Source: an uncultured Pseudorhodobacter sp. (GTDB lineage Bacteria; Pseudomonadota; Alphaproteobacteria; Rhodobacterales; Rhodobacteraceae). From it: 5,340 nt of DNA. The notes under the pieces were generated by a model. That model was not told where the DNA came from and ran no database searches. It saw only the letters and a list, made by a program, of their open reading frames with translations. How positions within the stretch are numbered: position 1 is the first letter of the stretch; each line of letters begins with the position of its first letter. The translations under genes were made by a program, and so were the position numbers. Positions 1 through 5,340 of the stretch are shown one piece after another. The stretch spans positions 1 to 5,340 of the forward strand of contig CALEMZ010000205.1 of NCBI GenBank assembly GCA_937910975.1. The letters are read 5' to 3'.

Positions 1-570
1 TTGGCGCGTCAGGCACCACCATTGGCTGCCCAAATGCGGCACGATTCCGGCCGGGATCTTCCGCTTGAACCCGATGCGGCGTTGCAGCCGTACATAGCCG
101 TCAAAAAGTTTACGCTGTTTGCGCCATGAAAATGGGAACCGTAGGGTAAAACGTTCCAGATCAAGGCCACCAATCGTCCAGCCCACATCGGAAGTTGTGA
201 CCGATTCAATGAAATCGGTCCGGGGGCGCTCATCGAGATAAGCGATCAATTCACCAACAGGGCGTAATGGCAGACACGACCCAGAGGCGAGATAAACATG
301 CCGAACCCCAGGAAAATCCCTTAGCATGATTATCGAGGCCGCCTGTGTGGCCGCGACCATGCCCCAAGTGCCCCATTCACAGGCATATCGGCCCGAAAAG
401 CGCACATCCGCAAGGTCGGCCAGCGCGGCTTGCAGCCCCTCATATTCCGATTTGGTGACGCGTTTATCGACATGAATCACAACCGGGCAGTCACGTTCCA
501 CCCAATGCCGCGCGACCTGCGCCGCGCGATCAAGGGCTGTGTGGCATAGCATGACGATACCAACGGTCAT
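1..570 (-). CDS. Core-2/I-branching (GT14-like) glycosyltransferase, N-terminal part
   Basis: The frame is open from an ATG at 570-568 to the window edge, giving 190 residues; the C-terminus lies outside. The opening MTVGIVMLCH is a first beta strand, followed by VIHVDKRV (residues 31-38), a CEWGTWGMV segment (64-72), LASGSCLPLRP (94-104) and GSQWWCLTR (181-189). The SG-x-x-x-P-L element and the GSQWW-x-L element are characteristic of the Branch/GT14 family (Core-2/I beta-1,6-N-acetylglucosaminyltransferases and xylosyltransferases), which uses UDP-sugars and has a GT-A-like fold. Bacterial members are known, and in Rhodobacteraceae they usually carry a further uncharacterised C-terminal domain that would lie beyond position 1. 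No signal peptide or membrane segment is visible, so it is probably cytoplasmic. The start codon overlaps the stop of the upstream glycosyltransferase (ATGA at 570-567), and an AAAGGA lies 8 nt upstream. Family assignment is confident; the donor sugar and acceptor are unknown. Confidence 0.85.
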   Translation of the reverse strand, partial: MTVGIVMLCHTALDRAAQVARHWVERDCPVVIHVDKRVTKSEYEGLQAALADLADVRFSGRYACEWGTWGMVAATQAASIIMLRDFPGVRHVYLASGSCLPLRPVGELIAYLDERPRTDFIESVTTSDVGWTIGGLDLERFTLRFPFSWRKQRKLFDGYVRLQRRIGFKRKIPAGIVPHLGSQWWCLTRQ

Positions 571-1577
571 GCCCAGTTTCCTTTGGACATGAGTCCGAGA
601 ATTTCAAGTTGGCGCCAGTTGATATATTTCTCAGACCATTTGCACCACATATCCGGGCTATCGTTCAGCCCGGCTTTATAGGCCTTGTATTCATGGCTGT
701 TGGCATAGTGCTGCCCGCGTTTCATCTCCTCCTCTGCTTTGGCGGCGAAAGTATCGAGGAATTTTGCATGCAGCAGGCAGCCAGAGGCTTTTTCGCCGCC
801 CCATTCATCATAAACGAGGTTCAAACCCCGCGGCAAAAGCATGTGGGTCGAACTGGCAAAGGCATATTGGCGCTTCCACTTTACCAGCGGCGTTTTGTTC
901 AGGGCGGGCGCGCGCTCTGGCAGGTCTTTGAAGAACATGCGCGCGCGCGGGCCACCCTGGATCCACAGGTTACCATAATGGCCGTTGCGCGTGATGCTGT
1001 AATTGCCGCTATCAAACCACTGGGCAATTTCAAACGGGTCCTGCCCTTCGCGGTAAGGCTGCGCACCGATGGGGCCTTTGGGGTACATATCCAAAAGCAT
1101 CGCCGAGAATGATTTGATCGACGAGGCATCCAGCCAATCGGTCAGGGCGCGCAAAGGGCGGGTATCGCTGAACGGATAAACAAAAAACTCATCCGGATCG
1201 ACGACCAGTATCCAATGGTCATGGGCATAACGCATTTGCAGCCAATTCAGCCAATCCACCCCAAAGCGTGCGCGTTTGTAACTGTGTTTGGTGTGCCATA
1301 CCGAGACATCAGGCTGGTCCTCGAGATACTCGCGAGAGCCGTCATCGCTGTCATTGTCCACGATCAGGAAATGATTGACGCCCAGATCACGGTAATATTT
1401 CAGGAAAAACGGCAGCCGCACGCGTTCATTGCGCATCGTGGAAAAGAGTAAAATATCGGTTGGCTTGATCGCCCGCACCCGGCTCACGGCAGGCTTAAGC
1501 TCCCTCCGTTTGCGGAAGGCGCGAAAAAGCCAGCGCTTACGCGCCAGTCTTAGCCGATATCTTGAAAATATGCTCAC
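567..1577 (-). CDS. Glycosyltransferase family 2-like protein (Glyco_tranf_2_4 type)
   Basis: This 336-residue protein has the hallmarks of the Glyco_tranf_2_4 group, related to GT2/GT92. These are the opening strand DILLFSTMRNE (residues 41-51), LPFFLKYYRDLGV (55-67), the nucleotide-binding strand LIVDNDSDDG (71-80), and a DxD-type metal/nucleotide-sugar site DPDEFF (127-132). A late LLHAKF (268-273) supplies a conserved-looking histidine. It should transfer a sugar from a nucleotide donor; donor and acceptor cannot be read. The first 36 residues are strongly basic (12 Arg/Lys in residues 1-28) with no signal peptide, which could favour contact with the inner membrane face. The start is GTG at 1577-1575: an in-frame TAG lies two codons upstream, and the next Met (48) would cut the first strand. 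No strong ribosome binding site precedes it; AGAAAG is the best candidate. Its TGA overlaps the ATG of the downstream GT14-like gene. Confidence 0.88.
   Translation of the reverse strand: MSIFSRYRLRLARKRWLFRAFRKRRELKPAVSRVRAIKPTDILLFSTMRNERVRLPFFLKYYRDLGVNHFLIVDNDSDDGSREYLEDQPDVSVWHTKHSYKRARFGVDWLNWLQMRYAHDHWILVVDPDEFFVYPFSDTRPLRALTDWLDASSIKSFSAMLLDMYPKGPIGAQPYREGQDPFEIAQWFDSGNYSITRNGHYGNLWIQGGPRARMFFKDLPERAPALNKTPLVKWKRQYAFASSTHMLLPRGLNLVYDEWGGEKASGCLLHAKFLDTFAAKAEEEMKRGQHYANSHEYKAYKAGLNDSPDMWCKWSEKYINWRQLEILGLMSKGNWA
579..584 (-). promoter_or_regulatory. Ribosome binding site of the GT14-like gene
   Basis: On the minus strand AAAGGA sits 8 nt before the ATG at 570-568, inside the last codons of the upstream gene. 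It matches the Shine-Dalgarno core and, with the ATGA overlap, supports this start and translational coupling. It is the clearest ribosome binding site in the window. Confidence 0.7.
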
Positions 1578-1608
1578 ATGCTACTTTCTAGAAAATCATT
1601 TCACTGAA

Positions 1609-1622
1609 CGGGCCAGCGCCCG
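1609..1622 (-). other. Small GC hairpin in the gap between two glycosyltransferase genes
   Basis: A perfect 5-bp all-GC inverted repeat (CGGGC and GCCCG) around a 4-nt loop lies in the 62-bp gap 1578-1639, after the stop of the GT4 gene. On the transcribed strand it is not followed by a T-run, so it is not a canonical Rho-independent terminator. It could stabilise an mRNA end, dampen read-through to the next two genes, or be chance. Confidence 0.3.
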
Positions 1623-1639
1623 CCACTTATTACGCTTTA

Positions 1640-2875
1640 TCAAACGGAATTTAAGACAATGTTGAAATGGTCACCCCATCGCGGAATGAAAGCCACCTGT
1701 CTTGCCATTTCGGTTTGCCCCAACGCCCTATGCTCTTGTTCCCCTGCCCCACCCTTTAGACGGATGATTGTTTCCATCCAAGAATAACTGTCATCCAGCG
1801 CTGCGTAAACGGGGTAGTTGCCGAGAGTTTCACGATAAATTGGCAATGGTGGCACAATGACCGCGGTGCCAAGGTCGGCGGCCTCCAACGGGGGGAGGCC
1901 GTAACCTTCTACGAAGCTGGGAAACAAGAGCCCCTGGGAAGAGGCCAGCAGCCCCGCAACCTCATCATCAGGCAGGCCCGCCCTCTCAAACACCGTCTTG
2001 TTCATGAAGGGCAAGCTGTCCAGCCGTGCAAAAACCGGCACGTTTAACCAGCCCCGCCGGCCAATAATGAAAAGATGTGGGATTTCTGCTTCGGGAAGGT
2101 CGCGATGCATCCGCTCCCATATATCCAGCAAGAGCGCATGGTTCTTGCGCGGCTCTATGGTGCCAAGCGCCACGAAGTAGGGTTTTTCGCGGGGGGTGGT
2201 TTTTGCGGGGCAAGGCGTCGTGACGCCGAGTGGCGCGGTAATGCCTTTCGGCACACGTCCGAATTCCGCGAAATTTTTTTCGGTTTGCGTGCGTGTCACC
2301 ATCGCGCTGTGGATCACCAGATCGGCATGGGCCGAAGTTGCTGCAATTTTTTTACGGAAGGCTTGGATCATGTCTGGGCGGGCAAATTCCGGATGGTCGA
2401 GCGGAATAGTATCATGGATCAAGACCGCGACTGCGCCCGCACCCCCTGTGCGAATGGCCGAAAGGCTGTGTTCGGTCAGGTTCGCGTGGCCGGTGTTAAG
2501 GTAGGTAAAGCCTTTGGGCAAATATCGCCGCAGCAAGTGTGGCAGGCGTGACGGAAAGCAGCGCGCGATGGAAAGCTGCCGTGCCGCAGTTTCAGCCGCA
2601 GCCAGCACCGGATCACTGCGCCGCATCAGGCGTGACAAAAGGTCAGGTGTAGGCAGCGCGCCTTGGCTTTTATATAGGGCGTTGAACCGCGCCATACCCG
2701 CGCGATCCAGAAGCATGAAACCCACCTTGCTGCGCAACAATGCAAAAACTGGGTCGGGAAGCGCCAAAAGATGCGCCAGATAGGCCGCCTCAACCCGGTC
2801 CACCCCGGTCGCTTTCCCCTTACCCAAACGCGACACAAGCCGTGTCAGGTCAAGCAACCGGGCGGGTGGGGACAT
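1640..2875 (-). CDS. GT4-family glycosyltransferase (group 1, GT-B fold)
   Basis: This 411-residue protein has a typical two-domain GT-B layout. The N-terminal acceptor-side half includes TGVDRVEAAYL (residues 23-33) and HDTIPLDHPEF (154-164). The C-terminal donor-binding half opens with FVALGTIEPRKNH (234-246) and carries FPSFVEGYGLPPLEA (318-332). The E-x-G-x-G-L-P-P-L-E pattern is the GT4 signature for nucleotide-sugar binding; its first Glu (323) and second Glu (331) are the expected donor-contacting pair. PIYRETLG (345-352) follows, as in family members. It resembles mannosyl- and rhamnosyltransferase-like GT4 enzymes of polysaccharide clusters, but the sugar cannot be assigned. No signal peptide or membrane span is seen, so it is cytosolic or peripheral. 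Its ATG lies 3 bp after the galU stop with no independent strong ribosome binding site, so it is probably co-translated with galU. Length is normal and the frame is intact. Confidence 0.92.
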   Translation of the reverse strand: MSPPARLLDLTRLVSRLGKGKATGVDRVEAAYLAHLLALPDPVFALLRSKVGFMLLDRAGMARFNALYKSQGALPTPDLLSRLMRRSDPVLAAAETAARQLSIARCFPSRLPHLLRRYLPKGFTYLNTGHANLTEHSLSAIRTGGAGAVAVLIHDTIPLDHPEFARPDMIQAFRKKIAATSAHADLVIHSAMVTRTQTEKNFAEFGRVPKGITAPLGVTTPCPAKTTPREKPYFVALGTIEPRKNHALLLDIWERMHRDLPEAEIPHLFIIGRRGWLNVPVFARLDSLPFMNKTVFERAGLPDDEVAGLLASSQGLLFPSFVEGYGLPPLEAADLGTAVIVPPLPIYRETLGNYPVYAALDDSYSWMETIIRLKGGAGEQEHRALGQTEMARQVAFIPRWGDHFNIVLNSV

Positions 2876-2878
2876 GGC

Positions 2879-3775
2879 CTACTGGGCCGCTTTTTGCTGC
2901 GCAAGCAAATCGTGCAAATAATCTGAAAACTCGGATCTCAGATCCTCGCGCGCAAGGCCGAAGGCAACCGTCGCCTGCAAGAACCCCGCCTTGGAGCCGC
3001 AATCGTAGCGCTGCCCACGGAACCGATAGCCATAAACGCTGTCTTCGCCGCCAATCTCTTGCGCAATGGCATCGGTAAGTTGAATTTCGCCGCCCGCCCC
3101 TTGCTTCATCTTGTTGAGGTTGTTCAGGACTTTTGGCGTCAGAATATAGCGTCCGATCACTGCCAGATTGGAGGGCGCATCCTCCGGCTTTGGTTTTTCG
3201 ACCATCCCCTTGGCACGCACAATCGCCCCCATATCATCTGCAACGTCCAAAACGCCGTAGGCACTGGCCTTTTCCGGAGGGATTTCCATCGTCGCCACCA
3301 TATTGCCGCCGGTTTCTGCATAGGCCTCAACCATCTGTTGCAAGCAGGGCTTTTCGGCGGCGATCACATCATCGGGCAGCAGCACGGCAAAGGGTTCGTT
3401 GCCAATCAACCGCCGCGCGCACCAAACCGCATGGCCCAGACCCATCGGGCGGTTCTGCCGCACATAGGCAATCGCGCCGCTGTCCATATTGGTGGCCTTA
3501 AGCACATCCAGCAGCTGCTTCTTGCCGGCTTTGCGCAGGGTCGCTTCCAGCTCGGGTGCCACATCGAAATAGTCCTCCAGCGCGGACTTGCCGCGCGAGG
3601 TTACAAAGATAAATTCCTTGATGCCGGCGGCGCGTGCCTCATCAATCGCGTATTGAATGAGCGGGCGGTCAACCAAAGTCATGATCTCTTTTGGGATCGA
3701 TTTCGTTGCTGGTAAAAAACGCGTGCCCATTCCGGCTACCGGAAAGACAGCTTTGGTAATTTTCTTAATTCTCAT
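2879..3775 (-). CDS. galU: UTP-glucose-1-phosphate uridylyltransferase (UDP-glucose pyrophosphorylase)
   Basis: GalU makes UDP-glucose and pyrophosphate from UTP and glucose-1-phosphate in the cytoplasm, feeding glycosyltransferases and UDP-glucuronate or UDP-galactose synthesis. The 298-residue length is normal for bacterial GalU. The nucleotide-binding loop GMGTRFLPATKSIPKE (residues 15-30), RQNRPMGLGHAV (106-117), the metal-site LPDD (133-136), VEKP (192-195), GGEIQLTDAI (228-237) and the RYDCGSK element (256-262) are all present in order, so the enzyme should be active. The sequence after the loop, MTLVDRPLIQYAIDEA (32-47), is of the alphaproteobacterial type. The ATG at 3775-3773 is preceded by an AGG about 9-10 nt upstream and puts the first beta strand right at the N-terminus. 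A 139-bp gap precedes the gene, so it probably heads its own transcription unit, and the GT4 gene follows after only 3 bp. It could be the housekeeping copy or a cluster-dedicated one; this cannot be told here. Confidence 0.96.
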   Translation of the reverse strand: MRIKKITKAVFPVAGMGTRFLPATKSIPKEIMTLVDRPLIQYAIDEARAAGIKEFIFVTSRGKSALEDYFDVAPELEATLRKAGKKQLLDVLKATNMDSGAIAYVRQNRPMGLGHAVWCARRLIGNEPFAVLLPDDVIAAEKPCLQQMVEAYAETGGNMVATMEIPPEKASAYGVLDVADDMGAIVRAKGMVEKPKPEDAPSNLAVIGRYILTPKVLNNLNKMKQGAGGEIQLTDAIAQEIGGEDSVYGYRFRGQRYDCGSKAGFLQATVAFGLAREDLRSEFSDYLHDLLAQQKAAQ

Positions 3776-3914
3776 TAATCAACCTGACCCGATATTGTTG
3801 CGTTTTTTCTTAAGCCTACACTTGTCCCTGCAGCTTCGCATCCAATTCAGGTAATATTTCGACAAGAAGTTGACAAAATGGAAACAATTATGCCGTTTCA
3901 ACCATGTTTCTCTT
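3776..3914 (-). promoter_or_regulatory. Intergenic leader upstream of galU, probable promoter region
   Basis: This 139-bp AT-richer stretch is the largest non-coding segment in the window and separates the cysQ/glycosyltransferase pair from galU and the downstream glycosyltransferases. A promoter for galU is expected here. I could not find a well-spaced -35/-10 pair: TTGAAA and CATAAT occur but with poor spacing, and TTGTCA lacks a good -10 at 16-18 bp. It holds two TTGTC copies 11 bp apart on the minus strand (3876-3872 and 3865-3861) and an inverted copy at 3821-3826, which might be an operator. No clear terminator for the upstream gene is seen, so read-through is possible. Confidence 0.35.
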
Positions 3915-5156
3915 TCAATTTTCTAAATTTTTGGGCTCCAGTGAGCGATAATGAGACAATCGCGCGGCCTCCTCTGCCCGGCGGGCATCGGCATTTTGCC
4001 AGTTGAAACGTGTGACGCCACGAAATGAACGGCCAAACCGCCCCCCGCTTTGTTCCCACCAACCTGCCGCGTTGAATGTGTGCCGATGTGGGCGCAAACC
4101 GCGTGACAGGGTAATTACTGTAACGATTTCGCCCTGTGCAACGGCATCTCGGGCTACAGCCTGTAGCTCTTCGCGCTCCGATGCAGTACCAAACAAAAAC
4201 CGCCCTGTACGGGGACGGGTGCCCGGTAAGGCGATGAAAGGCAAAATGGTTGGTGTAATGGCGGTAAGCCTGCGCTGCGGTCTTGCCTCCGCCACCTGAG
4301 CGCTGGCGATCCCGTTCTCCAGCCCTGCCATTAAATTGCGCACATCGCGAGGCTCCAAGGCGCCAGTCAGCATATGCTGCAAAAGCCGTGCGCGTTGCCC
4401 GGAGATGTGACGCTCCAGCGCCGTTGTCTTCAGGCCATGGCGCGCGGTAAACCGGGCAAGGCTGTGACCGATCTGGGTGATGTCCGTAGGCGCGCGATCG
4501 GCGCGGCGGCGGGCAGATGCGGCATAGCCGTGGTGCACAACGGCTTCAGAAACCACCGCCGTCAGCCCCCCTTTGGAGGCCAATCGCAGGTTCACATCTG
4601 CTTCATCTAGGTAGAAGGCAAAACCCGGATCAAATCCGCCAATGGCCAGCAGATCATCACGGCGAAAGGCGCAGTTGGTGCCTTGGGTCTTTATCGCCCG
4701 CTCACCACAGCCTTGATGTAGACTGACACCCGGCGGCGCATCGAAGGCAGTGTCAAACCCATCGCCATCAACCCAAGCTGCCCGCCATTGCCAAGACAGC
4801 CCTGAGCGCCCCAACACAAAGCCGCCCGCCGCCGTAACGCGTGGATCGGCAAAGGGGGCAACAAGGCGCGACAACCAAGTCGGCTCTGGCACTGCGTCAT
4901 CGTCCAAAAAGGCCACAACAGGGGCAGATGCCAGCGCCAGCCCAATATTGCGTGCAGCCGAAATGTTGGGCTGATCGAATTCTGCAAGCTTTAGCCGAAG
5001 CCCGGATTCACGCACCGCACACGCGGCCTCCGGGTCGGCCACCACGATCACCTCAAAGCTTGGGTGGTCCATCTGCGCCACGGCCACCAATGCCCGCATC
5101 AGTGCCGCCTTGCGGTGTCGGCTGACAATGATGAGGCTGGCGGGCGGCGGGGTCAT
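3915..5156 (-). CDS. Family 2 glycosyltransferase with unassigned C-terminal extension
   Basis: The first roughly 240 residues of this 413-residue protein form a GT-A family 2 domain. It has the opening strand ASLIIVSR (6-13), EVIVVAD (35-41), NISAARNIGLA (64-74), the DxD-type FLDDDAVPEPTWL (83-95), TQGTNCAFRRD (157-167) and GGFDPGFAFYLDEADVNLRL (173-192). The LDEAD segment matches the usual catalytic-base (E/D)D region, and HHG (208-210) follows. It should transfer a sugar from a nucleotide donor; the sugar is unknown. Residues about 290-413 go beyond the usual domain and read as a separate alpha/beta-like segment (GRFLFG at 318-323, then a hydrophobic strand EIVTVITLSRG at 343-353) followed by a basic, aromatic-rich tail; I recognise no known domain in it. 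No membrane span is evident. The ATG overlaps the cysQ stop (ATGA at 5156-5153) with GAAGG only 1 nt upstream, so translation probably depends on coupling to cysQ. An AT-rich gap follows the stop. Confidence 0.9.
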   Translation of the reverse strand: MTPPPASLIIVSRHRKAALMRALVAVAQMDHPSFEVIVVADPEAACAVRESGLRLKLAEFDQPNISAARNIGLALASAPVVAFLDDDAVPEPTWLSRLVAPFADPRVTAAGGFVLGRSGLSWQWRAAWVDGDGFDTAFDAPPGVSLHQGCGERAIKTQGTNCAFRRDDLLAIGGFDPGFAFYLDEADVNLRLASKGGLTAVVSEAVVHHGYAASARRRADRAPTDITQIGHSLARFTARHGLKTTALERHISGQRARLLQHMLTGALEPRDVRNLMAGLENGIASAQVAEARPQRRLTAITPTILPFIALPGTRPRTGRFLFGTASEREELQAVARDAVAQGEIVTVITLSRGLRPHRHTFNAAGWWEQSGGRFGRSFRGVTRFNWQNADARRAEEAARLSHYRSLEPKNLEN

Positions 5157-5340
5157 GCCTTCAGATTAACCCCGGGCGCATACGCAATGAAAAATGGGTT
5201 GTCCCATCCGGCCTTGCCATAGGTCAGCGTTTTATGGTTGTCGAAACGCACCACATGGCCCCCGGCACCGCGCAACACGGCATCTCCGGCGGCCGTATCC
5301 CATTCCATCGAGCCGCCATAGCAAGGGTAAACATCGGCCT
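5153..5340 (-). CDS. cysQ: 3'(2'),5'-bisphosphate nucleotidase CysQ, C-terminal part
   Basis: Only the last 61 residues are inside the window; the gene continues past 5340. CysQ hydrolyses 3'-phosphoadenosine 5'-phosphate (PAP) to AMP and phosphate, clearing the inhibitory by-product of PAPS-dependent sulfation and sulfate reduction. The fragment starts ADVYPCYGG and contains MEWDTAAGDAVL, the second signature of the inositol monophosphatase superfamily, whose Asp binds a catalytic metal. TYGK and a PFFIAYAPG ending follow, the typical CysQ C-terminus. This favours CysQ over inositol-1-monophosphatase (SuhB) and fructose-1,6-bisphosphatase, though the N-terminal half would settle it. The stop overlaps the start of the following glycosyltransferase gene (ATGA), so the two are co-transcribed and probably translationally coupled. 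Confidence 0.87.
   Translation of the reverse strand, partial: ADVYPCYGGSMEWDTAAGDAVLRGAGGHVVRFDNHKTLTYGKAGWDNPFFIAYAPGVNLKA

Noticed and set aside
9..233. A minus-strand open frame of 74 codons
   Set aside because: It overlaps the GT14-like coding region in another frame. The GT14 frame carries conserved motifs across the same bases.
609..1112. A 167-codon plus-strand open frame
   Set aside because: It lies entirely antisense to the glycosyltransferase gene at 567-1577, which has clear family motifs. The plus-strand translation has no recognisable motif.
2075..2551. A 158-codon plus-strand open frame
   Set aside because: It is antisense to the well-supported GT4 gene and shows no domain.
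3059..3715. A 218-codon plus-strand open frame
   Set aside because: It is antisense to galU, is rich in His, Arg and Gly as expected of a mirror frame, and has no independent support.
3765..3778. TTAA-N6-TTAA resembling a CtrA box
   Set aside because: The CtrA consensus spacing is 7, and the element straddles the galU start codon and its first codons. It is probably chance in AT-rich sequence.
3803..3808. A run of six T on the plus strand
   Set aside because: No stable GC hairpin precedes it, and no plus-strand gene ends there.
3870..3875. TTGACA on the plus strand, as a -35 element
   Set aside because: No acceptable -10 lies 16-18 bp downstream, and no plus-strand gene follows it.
3881..3899. 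GAAAC/GTTTC inverted repeat as a terminator for the upstream glycosyltransferase gene
   Set aside because: The stem is only 5 bp and AT-containing, the loop is 9 nt, and only a short interrupted T-run follows. It is too weak to call a terminator.

Overview
This window looks like a stretch of a Rhodobacteraceae (Roseobacter-clade-like) alphaproteobacterial chromosome. The evidence is moderately GC-rich coding sequence, a GalU of the alphaproteobacterial type, and a Core-2/I-branching-type (GT14) glycosyltransferase of the kind I associate with that family. The assignment rests on protein character only, as there is no rRNA or other phylogenetic marker. All six genes are on the minus strand, so transcription runs from high to low coordinates, and both end genes are cut by the window edges.

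In transcription order the layout is as follows. (1) The C-terminal part of a CysQ-type 3'(2'),5'-bisphosphate nucleotidase (5153-5340). (2) A family 2 glycosyltransferase with an unassigned C-terminal extension (3915-5156), whose ATG overlaps the cysQ stop as ATGA. (3) A 139-bp AT-richer gap (3776-3914), the only sizeable non-coding stretch and the likely home of a promoter. (4) galU, UTP-glucose-1-phosphate uridylyltransferase (2879-3775). (5) A GT4 glycosyltransferase (1640-2875), 3 bp after galU. (6) A 62-bp gap with a small GC hairpin (1578-1639). (7) A second family 2-like glycosyltransferase of the Glyco_tranf_2_4 type (567-1577), starting with GTG. (8) The first 190 residues of a GT14 branching glycosyltransferase (1-570), coupled to the previous gene by another ATGA overlap.

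Together the genes form a sugar-polymer or glycoconjugate assembly cluster. GalU supplies UDP-glucose, and four glycosyltransferases of at least three fold families would build a glycan. CysQ removes 3'-phosphoadenosine 5'-phosphate, the by-product of PAPS-dependent sulfation and sulfate assimilation. Its tight coupling to a glycosyltransferase raises the possibility, which is inference only, that the glycan is sulfated. No polymerase, flippase, exporter or sulfotransferase is visible here, so whether the product is exopolysaccharide, capsule or LPS cannot be decided. I see no mobile element, CRISPR array, tRNA or rRNA, and no clear evidence of a wholly new system. The most open questions are the C-terminal domain of the 413-residue glycosyltransferase and the acceptor of the GT14 enzyme.
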